A stretch of DNA of 64,000 nucleotides from Streptomyces sp. S.PNR 29 (lineage in GTDB: Bacteria; Actinomycetota; Actinomycetes; Streptomycetales; Streptomycetaceae), in NCBI RefSeq assembly GCF_030386795.1, contig NZ_JANUQM010000002.1, positions 248,001 through 312,000 of the forward strand. Reading direction: 5' to 3'. Below the pieces are notes generated by a model that saw nothing but the letters and a program-made list of their open reading frames with translations, had not been told where the DNA came from and made no database searches. The position numbers and the translations under genes were made by a program. Shown here piece by piece: positions 55,973 through 64,000 of the stretch (the stretch's first letter is position 1; every line of letters starts with the position of its first letter).

Positions 55973-56965
55973 GTGAACGCCCCCGCACTCCCGGCCGCCG
56001 ATACTCTGCGCGCCGCCCTCGCCGGTCTGCTCGACGGGCTGCCGCCCCGGCAGGCCGCGCAGGCCGTGGAGCGGCTCATCGCCAGCTACCGGGGAGACAC
56101 CCCGACCGACGCGCCGATCCTGCGGGACCGCGCGGACGTGGCCGCGTACGCCGCCTACCGGATGCCCGCGACCTTCGAGGCCGTCCGGTCGGCGCTGGGG
56201 GCGTTCGCGGAAGCGGTGCCCGAGTGGGTGCCCGGCAGCCATGTGGACGTCGGCGGTGGCACCGGCGCGGCGACCTGGGCCGCGGCCGACACCTGGGACG
56301 GCACCCGGCCCGTCACCGTCCTCGACTGGGCCGAGCCCGCGCTCGCCCTCGGCCGGGAGATCGCCGCCGCCCATCCTGCCCTGCGGGACGTCCGCTGGCA
56401 GCGCTCCCGGATCGGGGCGGCGCTGACCCTGGAGAGCACGGACCTTGTCACCGTCTCCTACGTCCTCAACGAACTCACCGCCCCCGACCGCGCCGCCCTC
56501 GTCGACGCCGCCGCGGCCGCCGCGCAGGCCGTCGTGATCGTCGAACCCGGCACCCCGGACGGCTACGCCCGCGTCATCGAGGCCCGTGACCGTCTCGTCG
56601 CCGCCGGGTTCCAGGTGGCCGCGCCCTGCCCGCACAGCGCCGCCTGCCCCATCACTCCCGGCACGGACTGGTGCCACTTCTCGGCCCGGGTCAGCCGCTC
56701 CTCCCTCCACCGTCAGGTGAAGGGCGGCTCCCTCGCCTACGAGGACGAGAAGTTCGGCTACGTCGCCGCCGCCCGTTTTCCGGTGACCCCGGCCGCCTCC
56801 CGCGTCGTACGCAGGCCGCAGATCCGCAAGGGCCAGGTCCTGCTCGACCTGTGCGAGCCCGACGCGCAGCTGCCCCGGCGGACGGTCACCAAGCGCCACG
56901 GCGACCTGTACAAGGCCGCCCGCGACGCGGACTGGGGGGACGCCTGGCCTCCCGCGCAGGGCTGA
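55973..56965 (+). CDS. Rsm22-family methyltransferase-like protein (330 aa)
   Basis: Rossmann methyltransferase (HVDVGGGTGAATWAAADTW, VTVLDWAEPALALG, VTVSYVLNEL, VVIVEPGTPDG) with the Rsm22 zinc-binding pattern CPHSAACP and DWCHFSARV, then a C-terminal beta domain (EKFGYVAAARFPV, KGQVLLDLCEPD, TVTKRHGDLYKAARDADWGD). Eukaryotic/mitochondrial Rsm22 associates with the small ribosomal subunit; the bacterial enzyme is thought to methylate rRNA or assemble an Fe-S/zinc site. The GTG at 55973 has TAGAAT 7 bases upstream, so the mRNA may be leaderless. Confidence 0.9.
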   Translation: MNAPALPAADTLRAALAGLLDGLPPRQAAQAVERLIASYRGDTPTDAPILRDRADVAAYAAYRMPATFEAVRSALGAFAEAVPEWVPGSHVDVGGGTGAATWAAADTWDGTRPVTVLDWAEPALALGREIAAAHPALRDVRWQRSRIGAALTLESTDLVTVSYVLNELTAPDRAALVDAAAAAAQAVVIVEPGTPDGYARVIEARDRLVAAGFQVAAPCPHSAACPITPGTDWCHFSARVSRSSLHRQVKGGSLAYEDEKFGYVAAARFPVTPAASRVVRRPQIRKGQVLLDLCEPDAQLPRRTVTKRHGDLYKAARDADWGDAWPPAQG

Positions 56966-57163
56966 CCCTCCGGCCGGGAAACGCCGTTGCCCCGCCCTCC
57001 GATGATCACTAGAGTCGGCCGCGTGACTGCCGGGTCGGCCATGGGCCACGCACGAGTGAGGGTCCCGGCCTCGGCGTGAGCCGGAGGCGGGCGAGAGGCC
57101 CGCCCCTTCTCCGCGTCTTCGCATCCACGCCCAGCACATCCGAAGACCCGGAGGCAGCCACTC

Positions 57164-57577
57164 ATGCCGTACCCCCACCCCGAGCCGTCGGCCACCGCCG
57201 TCCGGCTCGACCACACCGCCGTCTACGCCAGTGACCGGCGCCTGTCCGCCGAGTTCCTCGCCGCCGTCCTCGGGCTGGAGGTCGGCGCTCCGTTCGGCCC
57301 GTTCCTGCCCGTCGACCTCGGCAACGGCGTGACGCTCGACTACTACGAGAAGCGGGACGAGCCGATCCAGTCGCAGCACTACGCCTTCCTCGTCCCGGAG
57401 GACCGGTTCGACGGGATGATCGCCCGTCTGGAGACCGTCGGGGTCACCTACTACGCCGACCCCGGCCACACCGAACCCGGCCGGATCAACCGGCTGTTCG
57501 GCGGCCGCGGCGCGTACTTCGAGGACCCGGACGGCCACAACATGGAGATCATGACCCGGCCGTACGTCCGCCCCTGA
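57164..57577 (+). CDS. VOC-family (glyoxalase/extradiol dioxygenase fold) protein (137 aa)
   Basis: Two betaalphabetabetabeta units: 'AVRLDHTAVYASDRRLSAEF' opens the first with a metal-binding His, SQHYAFLVPEDRFDGMIAR the second with another His, and AYFEDPDGHNMEIMT is the terminal D-P-D-G-H-x-x-E metal-ligand motif. It is a single-subunit VOC protein that dimerises; substrates range from methylglyoxal adducts to antibiotics. No neighbour suggests which. GGAGG precedes the ATG. Confidence 0.9.
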   Translation: MPYPHPEPSATAVRLDHTAVYASDRRLSAEFLAAVLGLEVGAPFGPFLPVDLGNGVTLDYYEKRDEPIQSQHYAFLVPEDRFDGMIARLETVGVTYYADPGHTEPGRINRLFGGRGAYFEDPDGHNMEIMTRPYVRP

Positions 57578-57710
57578 GCACGGCCCGATCACCGCCCGAT
57601 GGGCGTCACCGACGGCGTCCTGACCGCACCGCGCGGCGCACGGGCTTGTGCCGCGCGGTGCCGGCGCCCGACGAGACGCACCGTCTCACCTCCCTGCTAC
57701 CGTCGGACCC

Positions 57711-58325
57711 ATGGTCACGAAGCCCACCCCCGACGCCACCCGCCGCAGCGAGAAGTCCCGGCGCGCGATCTACGACGCCGCCCTCGCCCTCGTCGCGGAG
57801 GTCGGATACCCCAAGACCACCATCGAGGGCATCGCCGCCCGCGCCGGCGTCGGGAAGCAGACGATCTACCGGTGGTGGCCGTCGAAGGCGGACGTCCTGA
57901 TGGAGGCATTCCTCGACCTCGGCGAGCAGGCCGCCGAGGCCGCGGGGGAGGCGACGTACGCCCTCCCGGACACCGGTGACCTCGCCGCCGACCTCAAGGC
58001 CGCCCTGCGGGCCACCGTCGACGAGCTGAAGGACCCGACGTTCGAGGCACCCTCCCGGGCGCTGGCCGCGGAGAGCGTCGTCAACGAGCCGCTGTGCAGG
58101 CAGGTCGTGGCCAAGGTGCTGGAACCGTCGCTCCAGCTCTACGCCGACCGGCTGCGCGCCGCGCAGGAGGCCGGCCACGTCCGCCCCGAGGTGGACCCGC
58201 GCATCGCCCTCGAACTCTTCGTCTCCCCGCTCGCCCAGCGCTGGCTGCAGCGCACGGCCCCGATCACCCACGAGTACACCGACGCCCTCGTCGACTACGC
58301 CCTCCACGGCCTCGCGCCGCGCTGA
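57711..58325 (+). CDS. TetR-family transcriptional regulator (204 aa)
   Basis: Helix-turn-helix 'TTIEGIAARAGVGKQTIYRW' followed by WPSKADVLMEAFLDLGEQAA, then a helical ligand domain of the TetR_C_11/16 type ('ADLKAALRATVDELKDPTFE', 'LFVSPLAQRWL'). ATG at 57711; TACCGT stands 7 bases upstream, consistent with a leaderless transcript. The target is unknown; the convergent GDPD gene overlaps its 3' end by 31 bases, and the VOC gene upstream is codirectional. Confidence 0.9.
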   Translation: MVTKPTPDATRRSEKSRRAIYDAALALVAEVGYPKTTIEGIAARAGVGKQTIYRWWPSKADVLMEAFLDLGEQAAEAAGEATYALPDTGDLAADLKAALRATVDELKDPTFEAPSRALAAESVVNEPLCRQVVAKVLEPSLQLYADRLRAAQEAGHVRPEVDPRIALELFVSPLAQRWLQRTAPITHEYTDALVDYALHGLAPR

Positions 58326-59170
58326 GACCGCCCGGTGGGGTGCCGTGTCAGCCGTCCGGGGGCGTCGGTGATGATGCCGTCGCAGCCGAGTGCCAGTGCG
58401 CGGTCGCGCTGGGCGGGGGTGAGGACTGTGTGGGCCCACACTCGGGGGATTCCGGAGCGTACGGCCCTTACCAGGTCCCTGTTCCGGGCGTTGACGTCGA
58501 CGTCCAGCAGATCCACGAAGGACCGCCAGCGCTCGGGCCGGTCGGTGCGCAGTTGGCGGGCCGAGCGCCACAACTGGGAGAGCAGGCCGAGGCGGTGGAC
58601 GCGGCGGGCCACCGCGGGATCGTTGGAGTTCACGAAGACCGAACGGGTCAGGCCCCGGTCCCGGATCAGCCGGGCCAGCCGCCGCAGGCTGCGCGGGTCC
58701 TTCACCTCCAGCATCAGCACGATCCGCCCGCCGAGACGGTCCAGCACCTCGGCCACCGTCGGCGGCCGCTCCGCACGCCAACTGCCGGGCAGCGACGCCC
58801 TCGGCCGCAGCCGTACGCCCCGCCACCGCGCCAGATCCAGCTCGCGCACCTCGCCGCCCAGGTGCGTCGTCCGGTCCAGGGTCGCGTCGTGCATCACCAC
58901 CACCGTGCCGTCCCGCAGCATCCGCGTGTCGGCGTCCAGCACCTGTGCCGTACCGCGCTCGTACGCGGCCATCAGGCCCGACATGCTGTTCTCGGGCACC
59001 TCGCGGGCGCCGCCGCGATGGGCGACGTACGTGATGCGGGGGAGCGCGTCGACCGTCAGCGGTCCCGCGCCCCACTCCAGGGGGGTCGGCGCGCCGCCCT
59101 GCCCCGCGAGGGCCAGCGAGACCACCGACGCCGCGGAGGCCAGGCTCGTCAGCGCGCTCCATGTGACCAT
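58295..59170 (-). CDS. Glycerophosphodiester phosphodiesterase (291 aa)
   Basis: GDPD TIM barrel: AHRGGAREVPENSMSGLMAA with the catalytic His-Arg, DTRMLRDGTVVVMHDATLDR with the second His, and 'IVLMLEVKDPRSL' with the metal Glu. N-terminal hydrophobic stretch (TSLASAASVVSLALAGQG) suggests export, giving extracellular hydrolysis of deacylated phospholipids to glycerol 3-phosphate. The start is at 59170. The last 31 bases overlap the convergent TetR gene. Confidence 0.9.
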   Translation of the reverse strand: MVTWSALTSLASAASVVSLALAGQGGAPTPLEWGAGPLTVDALPRITYVAHRGGAREVPENSMSGLMAAYERGTAQVLDADTRMLRDGTVVVMHDATLDRTTHLGGEVRELDLARWRGVRLRPRASLPGSWRAERPPTVAEVLDRLGGRIVLMLEVKDPRSLRRLARLIRDRGLTRSVFVNSNDPAVARRVHRLGLLSQLWRSARQLRTDRPERWRSFVDLLDVDVNARNRDLVRAVRSGIPRVWAHTVLTPAQRDRALALGCDGIITDAPGRLTRHPTGRSQRGARPWRA

Positions 59171-59339
59171 GACGACCACGGTAGGTCGGTAAATCCCGCC
59201 AAAGCGCGCAATGACACTCGATCCAGGGGCCGGGTACGCCTCGTCCCGCCTCACCCGAATGGGGCATCGGCCCCCCGAAGCGGAGGATGATGGGACCATA
59301 GGGCATGCTGTTCCGCACGACAGCGAGGCGAGGGGATAG

Positions 59340-60077
59340 ATGAGCGCGGAGTTCGGCGGCCGGACCGGCCGGCAGGGCAGACTCTCCCAGTGGCTGCGGG
59401 GACGCCGTCCGAAGGAGACCACCGCCGACGACGGCGGCCGGGAAGCCCTGCTGCTCGCCGCCGCCGGGGCGGGTCTGCCGCTCGCGCCCGCCGCGTACCC
59501 CGCCCCCGGCTACCGGTGTTCCTGCGACCGCGTCGGCTGCCCCACCCCGGCCCGGCACCCGGTGTCGTTCGCCTGGCAGACCCAGTCCACCACCGACCGC
59601 GCCCAGATCGAACGCTGGGCCCGGCACCAGCCGCAGGCCAACTTCATCACCGCGACCGGCATGGTGCACGACGTCCTCGACGTGCCCCTCGACGCCGGGC
59701 GCGAGGCGCTTCAGCGGCTGCTCGCCGCCGGGGTCGACGTCGGTCCCGTCGCCGAGAGCGACGACGGCCGCATGCTGTTCTTCACCCTCACCCGCGGCAC
59801 CCCCGAGGACGAGGACGAGTGGTGGCCGTGCGAACTGGACTGCCACCCCGAGACGATGGACGAGCACCCCGGCCTGCGCTGGCACTGCCGCGGTTCCTAC
59901 GTCCTCGTACCGCCCGCCCGGCTGCCCGGCGAGGGCCAGTCGGTGCACTGGGTCCGCGGGCCCGAGCATCCGCTGCCGGACCCGCTGAGCCTGCTGGAGG
60001 TCCTCACCGACTCGTGCGCCCGGTACGTCGGCGAGGAGCCCGACCGCGCGGGTACGGCCTGGCCCCTGCACCACTGA
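59340..60077 (+). CDS. Bifunctional DNA primase/polymerase-like protein (245 aa)
   Basis: Prim-Pol N-terminal-like domain: 'GLPLAPAAYPAPGYRCSCDRV' with Cys/His (CSCDRVGCPTPARHPVSFAW, which spells a zinc-binding knuckle) and FITATGMVHDVLDVPLDAG, then the late 'GSYVLVPPARL'. The usual second acidic pair is unclear, so catalytic activity is uncertain; many Streptomyces chromosomes carry stand-alone, non-plasmid proteins of this type. ATG at 59340 after GAGGGG. Not next to any replication gene. Confidence 0.8.
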   Translation: MSAEFGGRTGRQGRLSQWLRGRRPKETTADDGGREALLLAAAGAGLPLAPAAYPAPGYRCSCDRVGCPTPARHPVSFAWQTQSTTDRAQIERWARHQPQANFITATGMVHDVLDVPLDAGREALQRLLAAGVDVGPVAESDDGRMLFFTLTRGTPEDEDEWWPCELDCHPETMDEHPGLRWHCRGSYVLVPPARLPGEGQSVHWVRGPEHPLPDPLSLLEVLTDSCARYVGEEPDRAGTAWPLHH

Positions 60078-60089
60078 AACCGGCGCGGG

Positions 60090-61085
60090 CTACTCGCCCT
60101 TCGCCGACGTCAGCCCCTGGATGCGCCCGAGGACCGACACCTTCCCGGAGCCCTTCCGCGGGTCCAGCGCCACCTCGTTCGAGACGAGCTCCATCGTCAG
60201 CGACTGCTTGACCTCACCCTCCGTCAGCGCCAGCACGGAGTCGTTCGGGGTGGGCACGGAGGTACCGGTGTGGGCCGTCTGCTTCTCGTAGTGGCGCGTG
60301 GTGAAGAAGACCAGCGCACCGCCGTCCGCCGTGCGCAGCGCCAGCGGGGCGTAGTCGCCGCCGGTCACCGGCTCGTCGATCCACTGCGTGACCAGGCCCG
60401 GCCTGATGGCGTTCTTCTTCCGGTCCGCGCGCCACCCGCTGGTGTGACTGCCGTCCGCGAAGGTGTCCCCGCCGTCCTTCAGATAGGTCGCGTAGTCCTT
60501 GCTCAACTCCCCGGGCGGCACGGCCAGTTCGGCGGAGTTCGCGGGGACGGCCTCCGCCCAGCCGTCCTTGTCCGTCTTGAACTCGGGTACGTCGTCGGGG
60601 GCGACCAGCGTCAGATACGCCGCCTGCCAGGTCTCGTCCAGGCCGTTCCGGGTGAACACCAGCAGCCAGCGCGCGTCGCCGCCCTTGTTGCCCGCCGCGT
60701 CGGCGACGAACCAGCGCGGCCAGCCCGCCTTCTTGGGAATCGTGAACTTCGCGTCCGTCAGTTTCAGCGGAGTGTGCTGCGGATTGCCGTCCGGGTTGTT
60801 GGCACGGCCGGCCTTCAGCCGCGCCGAGTCGATGTCGGCGAGGGCGCCGGTCGTGTGGCCGGCGTCCAGGGAACTGTCGTACTCCTTGTCCGCCTTGTTG
60901 TACGCGGTCGTGAACTGCTGGAGCGCCTTCGCGGCCTCGGCCCGGGTGGTCGCGGGGAGCACCTCGCGCTCTCCGTGGACCACCACGCATCCGCTCGCCG
61001 TCAACGACAAAGCGGTCACCGAGGCCGCTATGAGGGCGCTCCGGTCAAGCCTGCGGAGCCTTCGAGGGCCGCGATCCCTGCTCAT
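60090..61085 (-). CDS. Lipoprotein of unknown function (331 aa)
   Basis: Signal with lipobox LTASGC at about residue 33 places it on the outer face of the membrane. A helical N-terminal part ('EAAKALQQFTTAYNKADKEY') and a beta-rich core (WLLVFTRNGLDETWQAAYLTL, APLALRTADGGALVFFTTRH) follow. No family recognised. Its start lies inside the efeU gene (41-bp overlap), so it is cotranslated with the iron-uptake operon. It may be an accessory of EfeUOB or a cell-envelope protein merely cotranscribed. Confidence 0.82.
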   Translation of the reverse strand: MSRDRGPRRLRRLDRSALIAASVTALSLTASGCVVVHGEREVLPATTRAEAAKALQQFTTAYNKADKEYDSSLDAGHTTGALADIDSARLKAGRANNPDGNPQHTPLKLTDAKFTIPKKAGWPRWFVADAAGNKGGDARWLLVFTRNGLDETWQAAYLTLVAPDDVPEFKTDKDGWAEAVPANSAELAVPPGELSKDYATYLKDGGDTFADGSHTSGWRADRKKNAIRPGLVTQWIDEPVTGGDYAPLALRTADGGALVFFTTRHYEKQTAHTGTSVPTPNDSVLALTEGEVKQSLTMELVSNEVALDPRKGSGKVSVLGRIQGLTSAKGE

Positions 61086-61917
61086 CGGGTACCTTCACCT
61101 TCCCCTTTCCGGAGGCGAACCCTACCGGGGCGAGGAAAAGCGCGAGCGTCGGGATCAGGTACAGCAGCCACACCGTGACCTGGAGGACGGTCGGGTCGGG
61201 CTGGAAGTTGAACACGCCCTTCAGGAGGGTGCCGTACCAGCTGTCCGGCGGGATGGTGTCGGAGATGTCGAAGGCCTTGTCGGCCAGGCCCGGCAGGAAG
61301 TCGGCCTCCTGCAGGTCGTGGAAGCCGTACGCCAGCACGCCCGCGGCCACGACGACGAGCATGCCGCCGGTCCAGGTGAAGAACTTGGCGAGGTTGATGC
61401 GCAGCGCCCCGCGGTAGAACAGCCAGCCGAGGAACACCGCCGTCACCAGGCCCAGGGCCACGCCGAGCAGCGGACGCGGGGTGCCGTCGCTCGCCGCGTG
61501 CACCGACGCCCACACGAACAGGGCGGTCTCCAGGCCCTCGCGGCCCACCGCGAGGAACGCGGTGGCGACCAGCGCGCCGGTGCCCATCGCGAGGGCCGCG
61601 TCCAGCTTGCCGTGCAGTTCGGACTTCAGGTGCCGGGCGGTGCGCCGCATCCAGAACACCATCCACGTCACCAGGCCGACGGCGAGGATCGACAGGGAGC
61701 CGCCGAGCGCCTCCTGCGCCTGGAACGTCAGCTCCTGCGAGCCGAATTCGAGGACGCAGCCGAAGCCCAGCGCGATGGCGACCGCGATGCCGATGCCGAT
61801 CCAGATGGGCTTCAGGGCGTCCCTGCGGCCGGTCTTGACCAGGTAGGCGATGAGGATGCAGACGACGAGGCTGGCTTCCAGACCCTCGCGCAGGCCGATC
61901 AGGTAGTTGGAGAACAC
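61045..61917 (-). CDS. efeU: EfeU/Ftr1-type ferrous/ferric iron permease (290 aa)
   Basis: Seven hydrophobic helices with the two essential R-E-G-L-E motifs, REGLEASLVV near the start and REGLETALFV in the middle, which form the iron translocation path as in yeast Ftr1. Works with EfeO and EfeB in the membrane. It starts 4 bases after the efeB stop, and its end overlaps the lipoprotein gene. Confidence 0.95.
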   Translation of the reverse strand: MFSNYLIGLREGLEASLVVCILIAYLVKTGRRDALKPIWIGIGIAVAIALGFGCVLEFGSQELTFQAQEALGGSLSILAVGLVTWMVFWMRRTARHLKSELHGKLDAALAMGTGALVATAFLAVGREGLETALFVWASVHAASDGTPRPLLGVALGLVTAVFLGWLFYRGALRINLAKFFTWTGGMLVVVAAGVLAYGFHDLQEADFLPGLADKAFDISDTIPPDSWYGTLLKGVFNFQPDPTVLQVTVWLLYLIPTLALFLAPVGFASGKGKVKVPDEQGSRPSKAPQA

Positions 61918-61921
61918 GGCG

Positions 61922-63169
61922 TCACGCCTCCTCGGAGAACAGCGTGCTGCCCCACCAGTCGTCCTTGTCGCGGACGCCGGGCGGGACGGCGAACACCGCC
62001 GAACCCACGTGCTGGATGTACTCGTTGAGCGCGTCCGTCGCCAGGTTCCGCTGGACGGGGATGAAGCCCTTGCGGACGTCGCGCTGGTAGGCGAGGAAGA
62101 ACAGGCCCGCGTCCAGGCGGCCGAGCCCGTCGGTGCCGTCGGTGAAGGAGTAGCCGCGGCGCAGGATCGTCGCCCCCTGGTTGGAGTCGGGGTGGGCGAG
62201 CCGCACGTGCGCGTCGGGCTTCATCGCCTTCAGGAACGGCTCGTCGCGCTCGTGCGCCTTGCCGACCGGGGCGCCCTCGCCCTTGTCGCGGCCGAAGATG
62301 TCCTCCTGCTCCTGCAGGGAGGTGCGGTCCCAGGTCTCGATGTGCATGCGGATGCGCCGGGCGACCAGGTACGAGCCGCCGGTCATCCACTCGGGACCGT
62401 CGGCGGCGTCCACCCACACGAACTTCTTCAGCTTCGCCGTGTCGGTGCCCGAGATGTTGCGGGTGCCGTCCTTGAAGCCCATCAGGTTGCGCGGGGTCTG
62501 CGCCTCGGGCGTCGTCGACGAGGTCTTGCCGAAGCCGAGCTGCGACCAGCGGATGACGACCTTGCCGAAGCCGATGCGGGCCAGGTTGCGCACGGCGTGC
62601 ACCGCGACCTGCGGGTCGTCGGCGCAGGCCTGGATGCACAGGTCGCCGCCGCTGCGGTTCGCGTCGAGGTTGTCGCCCGCGAACTTCGGCAGGTCCACGA
62701 GGGCCTCCGGGCGGTGCTCGCGCAGGCCGAACTTCTCGAACAGGGACGGTCCGAAGCCGATCGTCAGCGTCAGCCGCGACGGCTTGAGGCCGAGGGCCTC
62801 ACCGGTGTCGTCCGGCGGCGCCTCCGCCAGACCGCCGTACGCGCCCTCGCCGACCGCCCTGCCCGCGGTCATCCGCCGCGCGGCCTGAGTCCAGTCCTTC
62901 AGCATCCGCACGAACTCGGCGCGGTCGTCGGTCGTCACGTCGAAGGCGGCGAAGTGCAGCCGGTCCTGCACCGGCGTGGCGATGCCCGCCTGGTGGGCGC
63001 CGTGGAACGCGACCGCGGCGCCCGCCCCGGCGGCCGGGTCCGGGTCGTCCCCGGTACGGGCCACCGCCACCGCGCCGCCGGCCGCGGCGGCGCCGAGCGC
63101 GAGCCCCGCGCCGCCCCAGCCGAGCAGCGCACGACGGGTGGGAGCCGGAGCGTTGGTGTCGTCCGTCAT
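61922..63169 (-). CDS. efeB: EfeB DyP-type haem peroxidase (415 aa)
   Basis: Twin-arginine signal (PTRRALLGWGGAGLALGAAA) for export of the folded, haem-loaded protein. The DyP motif GFKDGTRN at residues 231-238 supplies the distal Asp; the proximal His lies in the C-terminal half (about HIETWDRTSLQEQE, where the ligand is the earlier His, or in AHPDSNQG region). EfeB oxidises ferrous iron or acts on haem next to the EfeU permease. It lies 11 bases upstream-to-downstream from efeO in operon order efeO-efeB-efeU. Confidence 0.95.
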   Translation of the reverse strand: MTDDTNAPAPTRRALLGWGGAGLALGAAAAGGAVAVARTGDDPDPAAGAGAAVAFHGAHQAGIATPVQDRLHFAAFDVTTDDRAEFVRMLKDWTQAARRMTAGRAVGEGAYGGLAEAPPDDTGEALGLKPSRLTLTIGFGPSLFEKFGLREHRPEALVDLPKFAGDNLDANRSGGDLCIQACADDPQVAVHAVRNLARIGFGKVVIRWSQLGFGKTSSTTPEAQTPRNLMGFKDGTRNISGTDTAKLKKFVWVDAADGPEWMTGGSYLVARRIRMHIETWDRTSLQEQEDIFGRDKGEGAPVGKAHERDEPFLKAMKPDAHVRLAHPDSNQGATILRRGYSFTDGTDGLGRLDAGLFFLAYQRDVRKGFIPVQRNLATDALNEYIQHVGSAVFAVPPGVRDKDDWWGSTLFSEEA

Positions 63170-63180
63170 GGTCGGGTCCC

Positions 63181-64000
63181 CTACTTCACGACTGCGGCGG
63201 CGAGCTTCGACAGCGGCTCCGCGAGGGCGTTGACCGCGTCCGACAGCTCCTTCTGGTCGGCCTTGCCGACCTTGTCGTACGACACGAAGTCGTACGACGA
63301 CTTGTCGGAGCGGTACTTGTCGAGCAGCGTGTTCAGCGCGGCGAACTGCTTGTCGAGTTCCGTGGCCAGCGCCGCGTCGTTCTCCTTCGCGACGGGCTTC
63401 AGCAGCTCGTAGGACTTCTGCGCGCCCTCGACGTTGGCCTTGAAGTCGACCAGGTCGGTGTGCGAGTAGCGCTCCTCCTCGCCGGTGACCTTGCCGGTGG
63501 CGACCTCGTCGAGGAGTTCCTTGGCGCCGTTGGCCATGGAGGTCGGGGTGATCTCGGCCTTGCCGACCCGCTCCTGCCAGTCCTTCAGGTCGGTGATCAG
63601 CTGGTCGGCGAGTTCCTTCTCCCGGTCGCCGATCTTCTTGTCCTGCCAGAGGGCCTTCTCCAGGCGGTGCCAGCCGGTCCAGTCCGTGGCCGGGTCCTGG
63701 CCGTCCTCCAGGCCGTCCTCGCGGACGTCGACCTTCGGGTCGATGTCGCCGAAGGACTCGGCGACCGGCTCGGTGCGCTCCCAGCCGATGCGGGAGGGCG
63801 CGTACGCCTTCTTCGCGGCCTCGATGTCGCCGTCCTTGACGGCCTTGGCGAAGGTCTCGGCGAGCGGCAGCGTCTCGTCGGCCTGCTGCTGGACGTAGGC
63901 GCGGTAGTCGGCGACGGCCTGGTCCAGGCGCGGGTCGCGCTTGACCGCCTTGCCGCCGGTGGCCTTGACGGCCTGCCGTATGCCCTTGCCCTTCATGCCG
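63181..64000 (-). CDS. efeO: EfeO iron-binding protein, C-terminal part (5' end outside window)
   Basis: The M75 peptidase-like helical domain of EfeO: 'VKDGDIEAAKKAYAPSRIGWERTEPVAESF', 'DWTGWHRLEKALWQDK' (H-x-x-E iron site), and the long C-terminal helices ('LLDEVATGKVTGEEERYSHT'). Extracytoplasmic iron-binding component. The cupredoxin N-domain and signal peptide lie beyond the window end; the frame is open at 64000. First visible gene of the efeO-efeB-efeU unit. Confidence 0.9.
   Translation of the reverse strand, partial: GMKGKGIRQAVKATGGKAVKRDPRLDQAVADYRAYVQQQADETLPLAETFAKAVKDGDIEAAKKAYAPSRIGWERTEPVAESFGDIDPKVDVREDGLEDGQDPATDWTGWHRLEKALWQDKKIGDREKELADQLITDLKDWQERVGKAEITPTSMANGAKELLDEVATGKVTGEEERYSHTDLVDFKANVEGAQKSYELLKPVAKENDAALATELDKQFAALNTLLDKYRSDKSSYDFVSYDKVGKADQKELSDAVNALAEPLSKLAAAVVK

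Noticed and set aside
57606..60074. 822-residue open frame on the - strand
   Set aside because: Shadow covering TetR, GDPD and primase-like genes in other frames; low-complexity Arg/Gly/Ala content.

Overview
The window is about 72% G+C, uses GTG and even CTG start codons, overlaps coupled genes by 4-7 bases, and encodes many typical actinobacterial proteins (F420-dependent oxidoreductase, EfeUOB iron uptake, DUF397 remnant, long class A RNase P RNA). It is best read as a chromosomal stretch of a Streptomyces or a close relative. The species cannot be fixed from the sequence alone.

Layout. 0-5.7 kb: end of a lytic-transglycosylase-like gene, an MBL-fold hydrolase, a secreted trypsin-like protease, and an aldehyde dehydrogenase-ferredoxin pair. 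5.85-6.04 kb: a TPP riboswitch aptamer on the + strand with no thiamine gene behind it. 6.0-11.5 kb: a KstR-like TetR repressor, divergent from a tightly coupled glycosyltransferase / methyltransferase / alpha-alpha-toroid trio, then an F420-dependent oxidoreductase. 11.6-16.1 kb: membrane protein, cell-wall amidase, methyltransferase, and an MFS exporter fused to a carboxypeptidase-regulatory-like domain. 16.2-20 kb: two proteins made only of IPT/TIG repeats and a secreted beta-helix protein. 21.2-24.3 kb: a MaoC hydratase / alcohol dehydrogenase / SDR operon resembling the steroid side-chain genes controlled by KstR. KstR-type sites (TNNAACNNGTTNNA) lie upstream of kstR and of this operon, with near matches elsewhere, so a small KstR regulon is likely.

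24-35 kb is mostly conserved housekeeping: Nif3-like protein, zinc-ribbon coiled coil, RNase H/phosphatase, KDPG aldolase, YaaA, a MerR pair, Uma2, an AraC gene broken by a 40-bp palindromic element, an EamA transporter whose 3' end runs into rnpB, and rnpB itself. Just downstream of rnpB is a deletion scar joining the start of a sugar ABC permease to the end of a ricin-type lectin domain. 36.2-44.3 kb is a LacI-controlled glycan locus: GH35 beta-galactosidase divergent from lacI, then GH29 fucosidase, a membrane-anchored parvulin-like foldase and a secreted beta-helix/discoidin protein in one coupled operon. Three related operators mark the promoters.

44-64 kb holds mixed metabolic genes, an IS-like element whose inverted repeats enclose both a transposase remnant and an intact MBL-fold gene, an integrase pseudogene, a Gfo/Idh/MocA - Bcr/CflA - serine hydrolase group, Rsm22, GDPD and a primase-polymerase domain protein. 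It ends in the efeO-efeB-efeU iron operon, where efeO runs off the window. The strongest items for follow-up are the orphan TPP riboswitch, the KstR regulon with its unusual GT/MT/toroid operon, four CTGAC-N5-GTCAG palindromes confined to 11.5-24.4 kb, the foldase-containing glycan operon, and the IS-enclosed hydrolase.
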